A stretch of 64,000 bases of DNA from Paulownia fortunei (taxonomy: Eukaryota > Streptophyta > Magnoliopsida > Lamiales > Paulowniaceae). The position numbers and the translations under genes are program-made. Of this stretch, positions 38,010 through 48,889 are shown piece after piece. The notes below the pieces were generated by a model. It was given only the letters and a program-made list of their open reading frames with translations, had not been told where the DNA came from and did not search any database. Position 1 is the stretch's first letter; every line of letters starts with the position of its first letter. The stretch covers positions 6,280,060 through 6,344,059 of the forward strand of contig CM033108.1 in assembly GCA_019321725.1 (NCBI GenBank), read 5' to 3'.

Positions 38010-38121
38010 TTGGATGGATGAACATCATGTACTGTGATAAAAGTTATTAAAGTTTCATAACATATATTGGATGGACGAACATCATGTACTGTGATAAAAG
38101 TTATTAAAGTTTCATAAATGT
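38010..38121. repeat. Tandem duplication, unit about 57 bp
   Basis: Two near-identical head-to-tail copies beginning ttggatgga and ending aaagtttcataa. Few differences, so it is recent. Confidence 0.9.
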
Positions 38122-38288
38122 TATGTTGAAATCCTGAAGCATAATTGTACTGCGTTGATATATATATATATACATATATATTATCAGCCAGGGCTAAGAA
38201 TATGCATGGGAATAATGTATACTGGAGCCACTGATTTTACATATTAGCCTAACAAATGCCAACTTGACGCTAATTAAAAAAAAAAAGA

Positions 38289-38756
38289 CGCTAATTAAAA
38301 AAAAAACAGTATATTAGTAACAAGATGTAAAGTGGCAATGTTAAAGTTATGATTTCTTATATATATTTAATGACATAAATTTTTATTTTGTTATATGCAT
38401 ATTTTTTATAATTTTAATAATGACAAGAATTTGTATGCATCGTCAATATCGAAAATTAGTCACATAAGAATTATATATAAATTGTCATTATTGATAATTA
38501 GTGACAGATATATAAGAACAACTAAGACAACAAAATTAGCCATTTTCATTTTGTGATTACGTACATTTGTATTGTCACTATGTATGTGACAATAAGTATC
38601 ACGATAACAACTTAAATATAATTTTTATCACTATTAAATTTATGAAGATAATTATTGTAGTAAAATAAAAATTATAATCATTTAATAAACATGGTATTTA
38701 ACAACATTGACATTATCGTTTAACGTTGTCACTAATATTATTTTTTCTTGTAGTAT
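38289..38756. mobile_element. CACTA-type MITE, relative of the SWEET A intron element
   Basis: The right end, inverted, reads ACTACAAGAAAAAATAATATTAGTGACAACG, a CACTA-style terminus. Internal TTGTCAC and GTGACAA motifs repeat throughout, as in 16780-17223. The left end is degraded and follows a duplicated gacgctaatta(A)n tract. Confidence 0.5.
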
Positions 38757-39064
38757 ATGATCCCTCCAACCCATATATATACATCTAATTTGACCCAACA
38801 TGAAGTTTCACATAAGAATTGAGAAAAATAAAAGTTTTCTATATTTTTACATAATTTCTCTAAAAAATAATACTTGAAAGTTACTTTTACCATATCATAA
38901 GTAAAAGGATATTTTGGGAGAAAATCTCAATTTTAAAAAGTAAAACTTTCTTTAAGACATCCCAACAAAAAAATTAAAAGTAATAAATTGAGGATTGAGG
39001 GAATACTAAATACAGAAACCACATTATGTTATCCAATTATCTCAAGGGACTTAAATCCATCTTG

Positions 39065-39190
39065 AAGATGCTCTCATTAATTTTTGGAGGGTGGCATTGG
39101 TAGGCTTGAGCTTTGGTATCTATTTTTTACTTTTTGTACCAAAAATAATAATTTAATTTTGACTTCATTACGCAGTTAAATGTTGGCACC
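39065..39190 (-). pseudogene. SWEET gene B exon-6 relic
   Basis: Plus-strand landmarks gatgctct, aatttttggagg, ggtaggcttgagct, then after a 30-base insertion gacttcatta and gttaaatgttggcacc, occur in the same order as in exon 6 of gene B (40727-40850). On the minus strand this is the SSSLP-type serine/proline tail of a B-like SWEET. A deletion of about 25 bases and an insertion break the frame. It lies 1.5 kb downstream of gene B on the same strand, as expected for a decayed tandem copy. No other exons seen. Confidence 0.6.
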
Positions 39191-40119
39191 ATGCTATTAC
39201 ATAGACATTAGACGTGTTACTTTAATTGAACATCGTTGTTTTTTGGTATTTCGTGGACACCATGCAAGTAAGTACATAGAGAAATAATGTAAGCTATAGT
39301 GAGGATTTATGTTTATCTATCCTAAAAAAAATTTAGGAGTAGGATTTGTTCTAGAGCCTTTTTTGAGTTGAAGAATTATTTCTTCAGCCTAATATATCAA
39401 ATTCCCATGTCTCCAAAGAAGTCAAATTTTGCTTCTAAGGGGTTCCTTTTGAGGGACAAGAGGAGGGAGAGGGCATCATTTTTTCAGTCGAATTAGGTTT
39501 GTTGTTAATGAAATTTAATTCAAGAGAAAAATCTTGAGATTCTAAAATTTTGAAGTTTTGGGTTGGAATTCCACTGGACGCGTGTTGTCTACTTTTACTG
39601 TAATGATTATTGATAATTAGTATTTCTAAATTATTGATTAATGATTGATAATTATTATTATTATATGTAATATACTGATTTATTTAATAACTTCAAACAA
39701 AAAGAAAAAAAAAGGTAGAGGCGTCAGATTTGCTGTTATGAAAATTTGAAAGGCAATGGTCGGTTGGAGGAACAAAATTTGACAACAAATAATAGAATCC
39801 AAAGGGCAAACAAGGCATATGCAGTCACCTATTTGACCTAATTCATGATTTTAACATATCTTGATTCAATTATAGACTCTTTCAAATATAGAGATGGAAT
39901 GCAATGTATACATTGATCATTTAAATGCATTATTATCGTCTATCTTAGAAATAAGAAAGTTTGTGCAACAACAATCCAATACTGAACAGGATTTTTTATT
40001 ACAAATACTATCGCATCATCTATTGCATTGTATGAATTATCTTTTACATGTAAACTATTATCCATAAAGTATACACATAGCGACAATTATGGTATGTGTA
40101 ATACAATAGAGGATGTAAT
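39191..40119. other. Intergenic, nothing recognised
   Basis: AT-rich DNA between the B-type relic and a hAT MITE. No gene or clear repeat apart from short runs of ATTATTA. Confidence 0.5.
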
Positions 40120-40329
40120 AAGTGGAGAAACTAGAAAATGAATACTCGGAGGCGAGAATTATTTTTTTTTGGTTAAAAATAGTAAATAAAGAGATATTTT
40201 TTATTATTTAGATGAGACGATTTTTTAAATTTTAATAATTTTATATATAAAAATCTATACAAATTAAAAAAAAAATAGAGTTGAAGGGGGACGGCCGCCG
40301 CCACCCGCCCCCAACTAGATCCGCCCCTG
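40120..40329. mobile_element. 210-bp hAT MITE near the SWEET B 3' end
   Basis: Flanked by GATGTAAT (40112-40119) and GATGCAAT (40330-40337), 7 of 8 matching. The inverted right end CAGGGGCGGATCTAG is a typical plant hAT terminus; the left end AAGTGGAGAAACTAG is its degraded partner. The right end carries a GC-rich ggcggcggccg-like patch in an otherwise AT-rich region. It lies about 370 bases past the gene B stop. Confidence 0.75.
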
Positions 40330-40569
40330 GATGCAATATCCTATCTAGTGCAATACGATGGACAACCATTGTGTATATTGATAGCCATCTCTCAACTTAG
40401 ACAAATTATGTTGAAAGGAGGAAGCATAATTGCACACATGGTGAAAATTTTATATTTCGTATGTCATAGTAAAAAATATGCACGCGGAAGATGCTAGATT
40501 ATTATACATTACTCTAATAATCTAACAAATTATTGACTCGGCATCGATGCCTATGGCTATCTGAACTTG

Positions 40570-40622
40570 CAAAGAGAAAAAGAAAGAGAAAAGGAAAGAA
40601 AGAAAGAAAGAAAGAAAGAAAA
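40570..40622. repeat. GAAA microsatellite
   Basis: Purine-only tract of agaaa/gaaa units, about 80 bases downstream of the SWEET B stop codon and possibly in its 3' UTR. Confidence 0.9.
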
Positions 40623-40702
40623 AGACAGAAAACCAATTTTTTTGTACTCTGGTTCACTATATCAAAACCTGAACAGCCCTTGTTTTCACCAATTCTCAAG
40701 TC

Positions 40703-43078
40703 TCAAGGGACCAAAATATAGGCAGAAGGTGCTCTAGTTAAATTTTTGAGGCTGTATTGCCTGTCAATTGATTGCACTGGCACTGGTAGGCTTGAGCTTC
40801 TGTATCTCATTTTGCCTTCACTATATGGGTTAGATGTTGGCACTTTAGCAGACTCATTCTTGCCTTCTTCCACCATCTTTTCAATTGTGTTCTCATGTGA
40901 CAATCTTTTGTAACTTAGGTAGATTAAAATTTGTGCTGAGCCTGATACCAGTCCAACTGCATTTGGCACCTGCAGGTGAACATTTGAAAAACACAAAAAA
41001 GAGAGAGATATAGAAGCAAGAATTAAGAATATGAGTTTAAAAATGACACAAAGATAAAAGATTTATAAATTTTACCCAAATCGAGCTACGTCAACCAGGA
41101 GAAAAGAATTTCACTATTCTAGAAAGTGGTACAAAGCAAGTAAAAGTTACTGCTGCTAAAAACTCACATAACCCTAACCCTGAAATACAATCTATTTCAT
41201 GATACTAAAATTTTAAGACATACATAACATACAACATCTTAAATAGTAATTTTATATCCTTAGTTTATTTTATGTTTTAATACATGCAATGTTACACCAA
41301 AACATTTAAATTTGGAGAGTATCCCAAACTGAAATTCTTTGATGAACCATATTCAACACACTCAATTTATCTACGACCATTCGGAGAGAGGGAAGTAGGT
41401 GGCAAAAATCACCCACCTCCACGTAATTCAGTAAATATTGCACGCGATTCATCGTAGAAAAACATGAAACTATATCTATTTAAGAAAAATTAGTTAGTTT
41501 GGAAACAGTTAAATTTCCAACTCACAGGCACTATGGAAATGCATATTAACCTAAAAGAAATAAGCTGAACTCACAATAACATAATAATCTCTGAGGAGCA
41601 CCCCGAAAGTAAACCAGGCCCCTGCATTGAGCAACAGGAAAAATGATAGGAAGAAAGGCATATACTCGACGCTCTTTGTTTGTACCACAGTTACCTGATC
41701 AAAAGATGAAAAAAAAACAGCTTGAGAAAATGAATCCCAAAAAGTGGAAAATTTAGTAATAGTTAAAGTATGCCATCTAAGGGTGGATTACAGCAACAAT
41801 TATTAATTCAACAGCCATCATCAATAATGGTATAGAATGAATCAAATAGACATGATTTTTGAGTTTTGGAATTAAATTGATTATGTCTATAAAATGCATG
41901 ACTACATATGCACACCCCATCAATCGAGATGAAAAATGCAACTTTGCAGTTCAGATCCTCTGTTCCAAATTCGGTGTTTGTTGCATTGACTAGCAAAAAA
42001 ATGGGAAACGATAAAAAAAGCGGAACTGCTTACAATAACTGAAAATGGTGCTCCATACATGGCAACAGTGACAGCAGCACAAAAAGCTCCAATGAAAGTT
42101 TCTCTTGCATTTCCATCAAGTGCAAACAGAGTTGCAGCAATTACTGATCCAGGAATACCTATGTTCAATAACCCCACCAAAACCAATGACTTCACCTGTT
42201 TTCATAACACGAAATCGCTTAAATTAATCTTGATTATACTTAATAAAAAAAAATATTGATCAAGCAGCTGTTTTGCTTGCAGTAAACAGATGGAAGGAAA
42301 AATAACAGAAAGATTGATTAAAAAAAAAAAGACCACCGAGAGAGACGGAGGGTTGAGCACCTTTTTATCATCAGGTGCATAGATGATATAGATGAAAATA
42401 TAAATGAGTTGTGTACTCCTACAGAGTTCACTGTTATAATCAGGAAACCATTTGGATCAAGAACTCCATAAAAGGTCCACAATGTTTTGCACAACAGCTG
42501 AAATATATATGGGATGGCATTGTGGTTTTCTGCGGATTTGTTCTTCGCCACGTCCCAGAATGTCCCCCTGCATATGAAAATATATTATTGTTTATAATTT
42601 CAGTAACTTATAATCCGAAGAAACCCTTGCCCTTACCAAATTTTTGGCTCAGGGGTACTGAATTTGGGTAGGTGAAATTAGAACTTACATTGGGCAAGCA
42701 CAAAGAAGAACAGAGATGACATTGCCTGCTCCATGTAGACATATGTAATTAAATCAGAACTACAGAACAGGTCACGCGAGGTGCTTGGATTGAAGGATTT
42801 GGTAGCAAAGAATTTCATATCTGGTCATTGAACTTATTTAGATAAAATCAAATTACAATGAATTTCAATTTTTTTAGCATTCATGTCCAGCTGTTTTTTC
42901 AATCATTGTACTGAATTTCATATTCACCTAACTTTAAAATCATTTGAAATTCTTAGCTGCAAATCCTCTTCTCCAACCCAAATCCTCCATCAAATGCAGC
43001 CTTAAAGAAAATGAGATATGGGTGATGTAGAGAAAAAGATTAACCTATAATGCCGACGATGAAGTATGGTTTAACCAT
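40703..43078 (-). CDS. SWEET gene B: sugar transporter with a frameshift in exon 3 (likely pseudogene)
   Basis: Six exons: 43078-43045, 42725-42689, 42567-42361, 42195-42034, 41694-41575 and 40969-40703. All splice sites fit, but the lengths sum to 827 nt, one short of a multiple of three. It opens [13 protein letters not shown]. Repeat 1 has [15 protein letters not shown] and [14 protein letters not shown]. Repeat 2 has [23 protein letters not shown] and [17 protein letters not shown]. Near 42410-42416 one base is missing after NSVGV; the next frame resumes with [16 protein letters not shown], so the lesion is a single deletion. Read straight through, translation stops at the first codons of exon 4, leaving about 93 residues and one repeat. 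Without the lesion it would be about 275 aa. It could be a real null allele or a base-calling error in the assembly. Confidence 0.85.
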
Positions 43079-44617
43079 GGAGTAAGGTCTATTTTTTAAC
43101 AAATTAAGAATATGCTAAAGCAAAAGAAGAATAGAAAATTTGGTGGGCATTGTTCTTTGTTGATGATTTTATAAGTATTTTTGCATAAAAATGCACATTG
43201 CATATACTAATTGTGATTCCTCATAAAGTGCATATTCTTCATGTCCTTGGTTCTGTCATTACATGGTATGCAGTGAAATTGTTTGTCTGCTAAAGAGGGT
43301 TAATGAGTCAAAACAAGCACGGCGTGACACTTGATACCCACGACATCCTTGTCAAACTGACAGCTGATACAGCGATTTGGACGAAGATTTCATTTAGGAG
43401 GTTTAGGCTAGTGGATGAAACAAAGGTCTCACAAGATTCTTCCAATGATGCAGAAATCCAAATGGAGGAATGAAAATGTTTAGTATGATAAGAGTATCTT
43501 AGGCTTCCTGGTTATTGAATATATTGGAACACCTGTTTATTCTATTCCAAAACTTGTAACCTATAAGATGGGGTCGATGCTTGCTGCCGAATACATGCTA
43601 TAAGAATATACCAATGTTTGTGAGTTCCTGATTTTGGCAGTTATGATTTTAACACTACTGCTTTAGGAAGTAGCTATCAAATTATTATATGGACTGTAGA
43701 CGAGCATACAAGGTAAGTAAGTACTTTTTCACATGCTATTCATTGTACTTGTTTTTATGCGACAGAGAATGATAAGGTGATAGAGTAAGCTAAAATTGAT
43801 AAATGATCGATCACAATGTTGTCAAACTTTAGCAGGAATCTCAGGACTTTCCTGTGAAAAAATTTTTAGACCTGATCAGTAAAATTTTATCAACTGTAGT
43901 CCAGCTGGTAAAGATATTGATAAAAATGTAGTTTCATGGAGTTTTGATGTCCATTAGCAAACTGCGTTGCATGAAATAAGAAATTTGGCAATATTGATCG
44001 AGTGTATATTTCCAGGCAAGTGTCCAAAAATCATTAAAACACAGTTTCTAAATAAGCTCAAAACTATGATTGATGCAAACAAGGAAAACAACAGAGAAGG
44101 AAATTCCAATCGGATGGCATTTTGAAACGTGTTGCAGAAACTTGAGCTAGTTCACCAAAAAAGTAATATCTGCTAGAAAGTTATTCCTAAGGTAAAGATT
44201 CCAATATTATGAGAGATGAAAACAATAGAAGTCATCCCAAGTACCATATAAGAGATTGACCTTTTTTGATCCTCGGAGGTTGCTTTAGATGTTAAAATGC
44301 AGCATTCTTGCCGGATGAGTTGATTCATCCATGAAACATAATGCAGGTTTAGCAAAGAGCTTGAAGTTACTAATGTTTGAACAATAATCATAGGAAAATG
44401 CTTTGCAACACCCAGTCAAATGATTCGATATGCTAATGGAATCATATTATAGTAATGGAAGATCAATTGCTTCCATTGTAATCTGCTAAATTTTGTACAG
44501 TCAAAATGTCTTTTCATGAATTTCTTGTACAACATTCAGCAAACTTTTCCTTTTCCCCATCCTCACACATGGAATTAATAAAAACCAAGTACGTTTATTT
44601 GCTGCCTTAGTCTTAAT
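43079..44617. other. Intergenic between SWEET B and C
   Basis: 1.5 kb with no gene. It must hold the gene B promoter (right of 43078) and the gene C 3' UTR (left of 44618). I see no transposon structure. Confidence 0.5.
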
Positions 44618-46288
44618 CTACACTGTTACTTCACAATGACCCTCCGGGCTTTTTCCATTTTTGCAGCTTCTAACTTTGCCCTGTTCAAGATCCTGTGTTT
44701 CTGTGGGCCCCTCGGCCTTGTGTGCAGATTTTTCTTTGCCTGCCATAGTATCGATGAATTCAGAGGAAGACGACTTGTTCTTATACACGAAGTAGACAAT
44801 TAGCTGCAGTGAACCTAACACAATTCCAACTGCATTTGGTACCTGAAATGCAATGATGAACAAAAACTGAGTTGGTTTATTACGTGTAAAACAGAGAAAC
44901 TATCGTGACAAAGGAGTCAATTTGGAAAGCTTACCAGGACATAGTAGTCTTTGAGAAGCATTGCGAAAGTAAACCAAACTGCAGCATTGACAAGAAGGGA
45001 GAAAGAGAGAAAAAATGGCATATACTTAACGCTATTTGTTCGTATCACCATTCTCTGTCCAATGATAGGATAAATAAACACAGTTGGGATAAAAAAAAAA
45101 AAGGTTTATAATGTTTGCAATTCAGATCATAACTGCGTAGATATGTCGACTTTGACTTCCTTACCACAGCTGATAAAGGTGCAGCATACATTGCTATAGT
45201 GAATGTTGCACATAAAACTCCAATAAAAGTACGCCTTGAACTTCCATGGAATGCAACAAGGGTTATAGCTATCACTATCCCCAGGAAAAGCAAGTCTAAG
45301 AGTACAAGCCCAAAATATTTCACCTGAGAAGGAAAATGCAAGCATACATTTTGATTGACCATTTATGAAGATAAGCCCAACAGATTGATTGTTAAGTGGT
45401 CAAAATCCCAACAGACCTATGGTACTTAGAATTTTTTTATCCTTGAATTTGTTCAAATAGTTCTTTCAGTTGGAAATCAAGTAAAAGAGTCTTTGTAACA
45501 TCAAGTGGAGGAAGGTCACTCTTTACCTTTCTCTCCTTGGAAGCATAGAAGAGAAAAAGAACAAGGTAGACAGCCTGTGAGGCTACACCAACTGCGTTTA
45601 CTGTCACTATGAGCACCCCATCATCAGGGTCAAGAGTTCCATAGAATGTCCAAAGACTCGTGCTCAAAAGCGTGGTTGCATATGAAACACCTTTGTAGTT
45701 CTCTGACGATTTCTTCTTCACAATTTCCCTGAACGTCCCTCTGAAATGTAAAGCCACTTTAAATGAATCAATACTGCCTAAAAAGTAATTCAAATTCCAG
45801 GGGCTGTAATCATTCAAACTGGTGAATGAAGCTAGCTGATTATGAACATGCTCAAATAATCTCTAAATAAGGACGATTTTGCTAGTTAAGTTTGTTCATT
45901 TACTCAATAAACTATGAATTAAAGTACTTAACATTGTTGTACGTTTATCAAGACTACTTTTAAATTACTCTAAGGCCATCAATACGTAAGTTTCCTCTTT
46001 TGATACACTGTTCGAAACACGACGTTGGTTTTAAGCCCTGATAAACATGATTTGGGGTTTAATAGATTACATCAGCTCTGTTCTAGGTACTTGTTTAAGA
46101 TTCATACTTACATAGAAGAGGCAAAACTTATCATAGACACAATGTTGCCTGCAACCAGTAAAATAAGAACAAGTGAGAAGAGTATATATCTGTAACATGT
46201 TCAGTGAAGGGAAAAACTTTTACAATGTGCATGAAAGGAATGATAGAAATGAACCTATGATGCCAACAATGAAGTCTGATGCAACCAT
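44618..46288 (-). CDS. SWEET gene C: bidirectional sugar transporter
   Basis: Six exons: 46288-46255, 46148-46112, 45740-45527, 45323-45165, 45054-44935 and 44842-44618. Lengths 34, 37, 214, 159, 120 and 225 sum to 789 nt, giving 262 aa in one intact frame with GT-AG introns. It opens MVASDFIVGIIGN. Repeat 1 shows KKKSSENYKGVSYATTL and SLWTFYGTLDPDDG; repeat 2 shows [24 protein letters not shown] and VPNAVGIVLGSLQLIVYFVY. The SWEET loop usually reads SVEYMPF or SVKYMPF, so this loop is normal. Position 22 has Ser-Ser-Ile where most SWEETs have a Pro (SP-I or AP-V) after helix 1; the loss of that proline is notable because helix prolines matter for transport in the family. It shares start, loop and MLLKDYYVLV features with gene B, so B and C are probably sister duplicates. 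Confidence 0.92.
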
Positions 46289-47724
46289 TGGAACTAAGGT
46301 TGTCAAAACTATGTAGCAAAAAACAACCTTACTGAAGCAGTAGAGAAATCTTGATGTCCAAAACTGTTGCTTGTTAATTCAAATTTGGTGTTGCTTTTAT
46401 AGGTTGTTCCAATGTGGATGCCAATATTTGGAGGTTTCCACATTGCTAATATTTTCACACACACAATTACTGATGCCCATGAGAAGCAGTGTCAATCATC
46501 TGTTTCAATTTGATATTTTCTCTAATATTTCACATCATGAATACATAACAAATGTATAAAATATTTTATTAAATGTACCTCCCACATAAGGCATATATAC
46601 TTAGCGTCCGTACTTGTAGAGTAAAATATAAAATGAAACGTCAAATTGAAACAGTAGATTCAAAATATCGACAAGAAGTGTCTAAGAATCTTCTTAATCT
46701 TGACTCTATCTGCTGCTGATTAATGGACATATAACTAATAGTTGCATATGATCCGAGTATTTGTCGAAAGTATAATATATTGTGACAGTGCAAATACTAA
46801 TCTTTTAAGCCGTTCTTTTATTGAAGTCCAAGCACCAAATTGCGGACCTACCTTGGGAGACATCCGCCACTGACTTGCAGCTCTAATCTTTAGACCCACA
46901 CCCGGCGCCACTGCCACAACTTGCAGATTCACGTCCTAAACGTCGGCCGCCTGGAAAACAAGTTCAAATGTGTTCAAAAAATTTCAAAATGAATGAAGTT
47001 AGCTTCCTTAGTGGGTAGTTTAATTCCATTATAACTAAAAAAATTCTCATTTTAGTTATATATGAACCTTGCTTAAAATAATCTTTAGTTAACATTTCCA
47101 TACATGATACCTGAAAATTGATTGTATCATATTATTATTTTAATTAAATTTTTTAGATAAAGAAAATTATTTTAAAAAATGAAGATAAAATATAATCCTA
47201 GCTTCGCCACACCTACCACCATATAGAAAGTGTACCAATCAACTCCATATTTTTTTTAAACTAATATAAATTTTATATACACCTAAAAAGTTAATAATAT
47301 ATTTTTTATGAAAAAAATAAATTTCACCCTCCAATCTTTATTTTTTGGCTCCATTCTTAATATCAATAATATAAGTTTGTTTATAGAGGAGAGATGAAAT
47401 TGATGTTTGATAATAGTACGAAGAGAAGAATCATATTATGAGAAGGTTTGTCCTCAATTGGCATGTTATGTACTCTTTCAAAAATATGGAAGTGTTGGGG
47501 TTTTGACATGGTTACATCAGAGAATCCAGGCATGGTATCTTGTACATTTTAAGGAATTTTGATTTTTCGAGGTCACTGGATTCAAAGTGAGGAATTGGCT
47601 TTATGCATTTTACGATTGGCTCGGTGAATACTTTTTGAAAAGTGAAATTAAATTAGTTTACACTTTTATATATAGAAACGTCAGAAATAGACTCAAAGAT
47701 GCGGGCGGCTGGGCGATAATAATA
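46289..47724. other. Intergenic upstream of SWEET C
   Basis: Contains the gene C promoter. A moderately GC-rich patch at 46840-46950 reads on the minus strand as a 65-codon frame without recognisable motifs and may be transposon-derived. No gene called. Confidence 0.5.
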
Positions 47725-48000
47725 TTTTCATTAACATTCTACGCACAATTACTTTATTCGTCTCAAAAATAATGTTTCATATGCTACACTAAGTGGTTAA
47801 ACTTATTAATGTTTTTCGTTAATTTAAGGTATTAATTTATTGATAATTTTGATATTTTAAAACTTCCTAATGTTCGTACTTGTTAAGTTACTTAATAATA
47901 CAGCTAAATATTTTTCAATAAATTATCTAAAATTTACTTGTAGCACTTAAAAAATAGATCAGATTGATTAGTCATAATAGTGCCAATATAACAATATAAC
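47725..48000 (+). repeat. Repeat R, left copy at inversion breakpoint
   Basis: About 270 bases that match 58318-58590 in the opposite orientation; shared landmarks include gatattttaaaact and tcaatataac/ccaatataac. It ends exactly where the Copia-3 coding sequence resumes at 48001. Confidence 0.75.
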
Positions 48001-48889
48001 AAATTCAAGGAATGCACTCTCATCGGCTATAGCGAGAATGAGTTTGGCTACCGCATTTGGGGTGACAAAAACAAGAAGGTGATCTGTAACAGAGATGTGA
48101 TTTTCGACGAAATGGTGATGTACAAGGACATGCATAAAACAAACTCCAACGACTCAGTACAGAGTGAGCCAGTATTTGCAAATGTAAATGCTGATGATGT
48201 CCCAGATAGTCCCGTGATGGAGCCGATTATAGCAAGTCCTCAACTAGAAGAAATCATTGGACAGAGCAGTGCGCAGTAGTCCAACACACTGCAACCTCCT
48301 ACTCCAGCTCCTGTATTGAGAAGGTCTTCTCGGCCTTGTGTGCCTAACAGAAGATACATGAACTATCTCTTGTTGACTGATGGAGGGGAGCCTGAATGCT
48401 ATGATAAACCTTGTCAGACTGAAGATGCCAGCAAGTGAAAGCTTACCATGAAAGAAGAGATAAAATTTCTGATCTCCAACCAGACATGGGAACTAGTTGA
48501 ACTACCCATGGGGAAGAAGGCACTTCACAACAAATGGGTGTACCGGATGAAAAAGGAGCATGATGGTTCCAAGAGATACAAAGCTCAACTAGTTGTCAAA
48601 GGATTCCAACAGAAGGAAGGAGTTGACTACACCGATATTTTTGCTCCTGTTGTGAAGCTCAATACCATCAAAACAGTATTGAGTATTATTGCCAATGAAG
48701 ATCTTCATCTTGAACAGTTGGACGTGAAGACTGCATTTCTTCACGAAAACTTGGATGAGGAGATATATATGCACCAGCCATAAGGTTTCTCAAAAACAAG
48801 AAAGGAGAACATGGTGTGCAAACTTAAGAAGAGCTTGTATGACCTGAAACAAGCCCCAATGCAGTGGTACAGGAAATTGATGGCTTCAT

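Larger units (their letters stand above)
36852..39060. other. Intergenic with simple repeats and a CACTA-like MITE
   Basis: No gene. Holds a (CA)n then (TA)n tract at 37272-37338, a tandem duplication of about 57 bases at 38010-38121 (units share GAACATCATGTACTGTGATA), and a MITE listed separately. Confidence 0.6.

Noticed and set aside
40514..40721. Overlapping frames rich in Lys/Arg or Phe/Leu
   Set aside because: Products of the GAAA microsatellite downstream of SWEET B.
46735..46932. 65-codon minus-strand frame with relatively high GC
   Set aside because: No recognisable domain, no splice context, and no partner copy in the window. Possibly transposon-derived, but not supportable as a gene.
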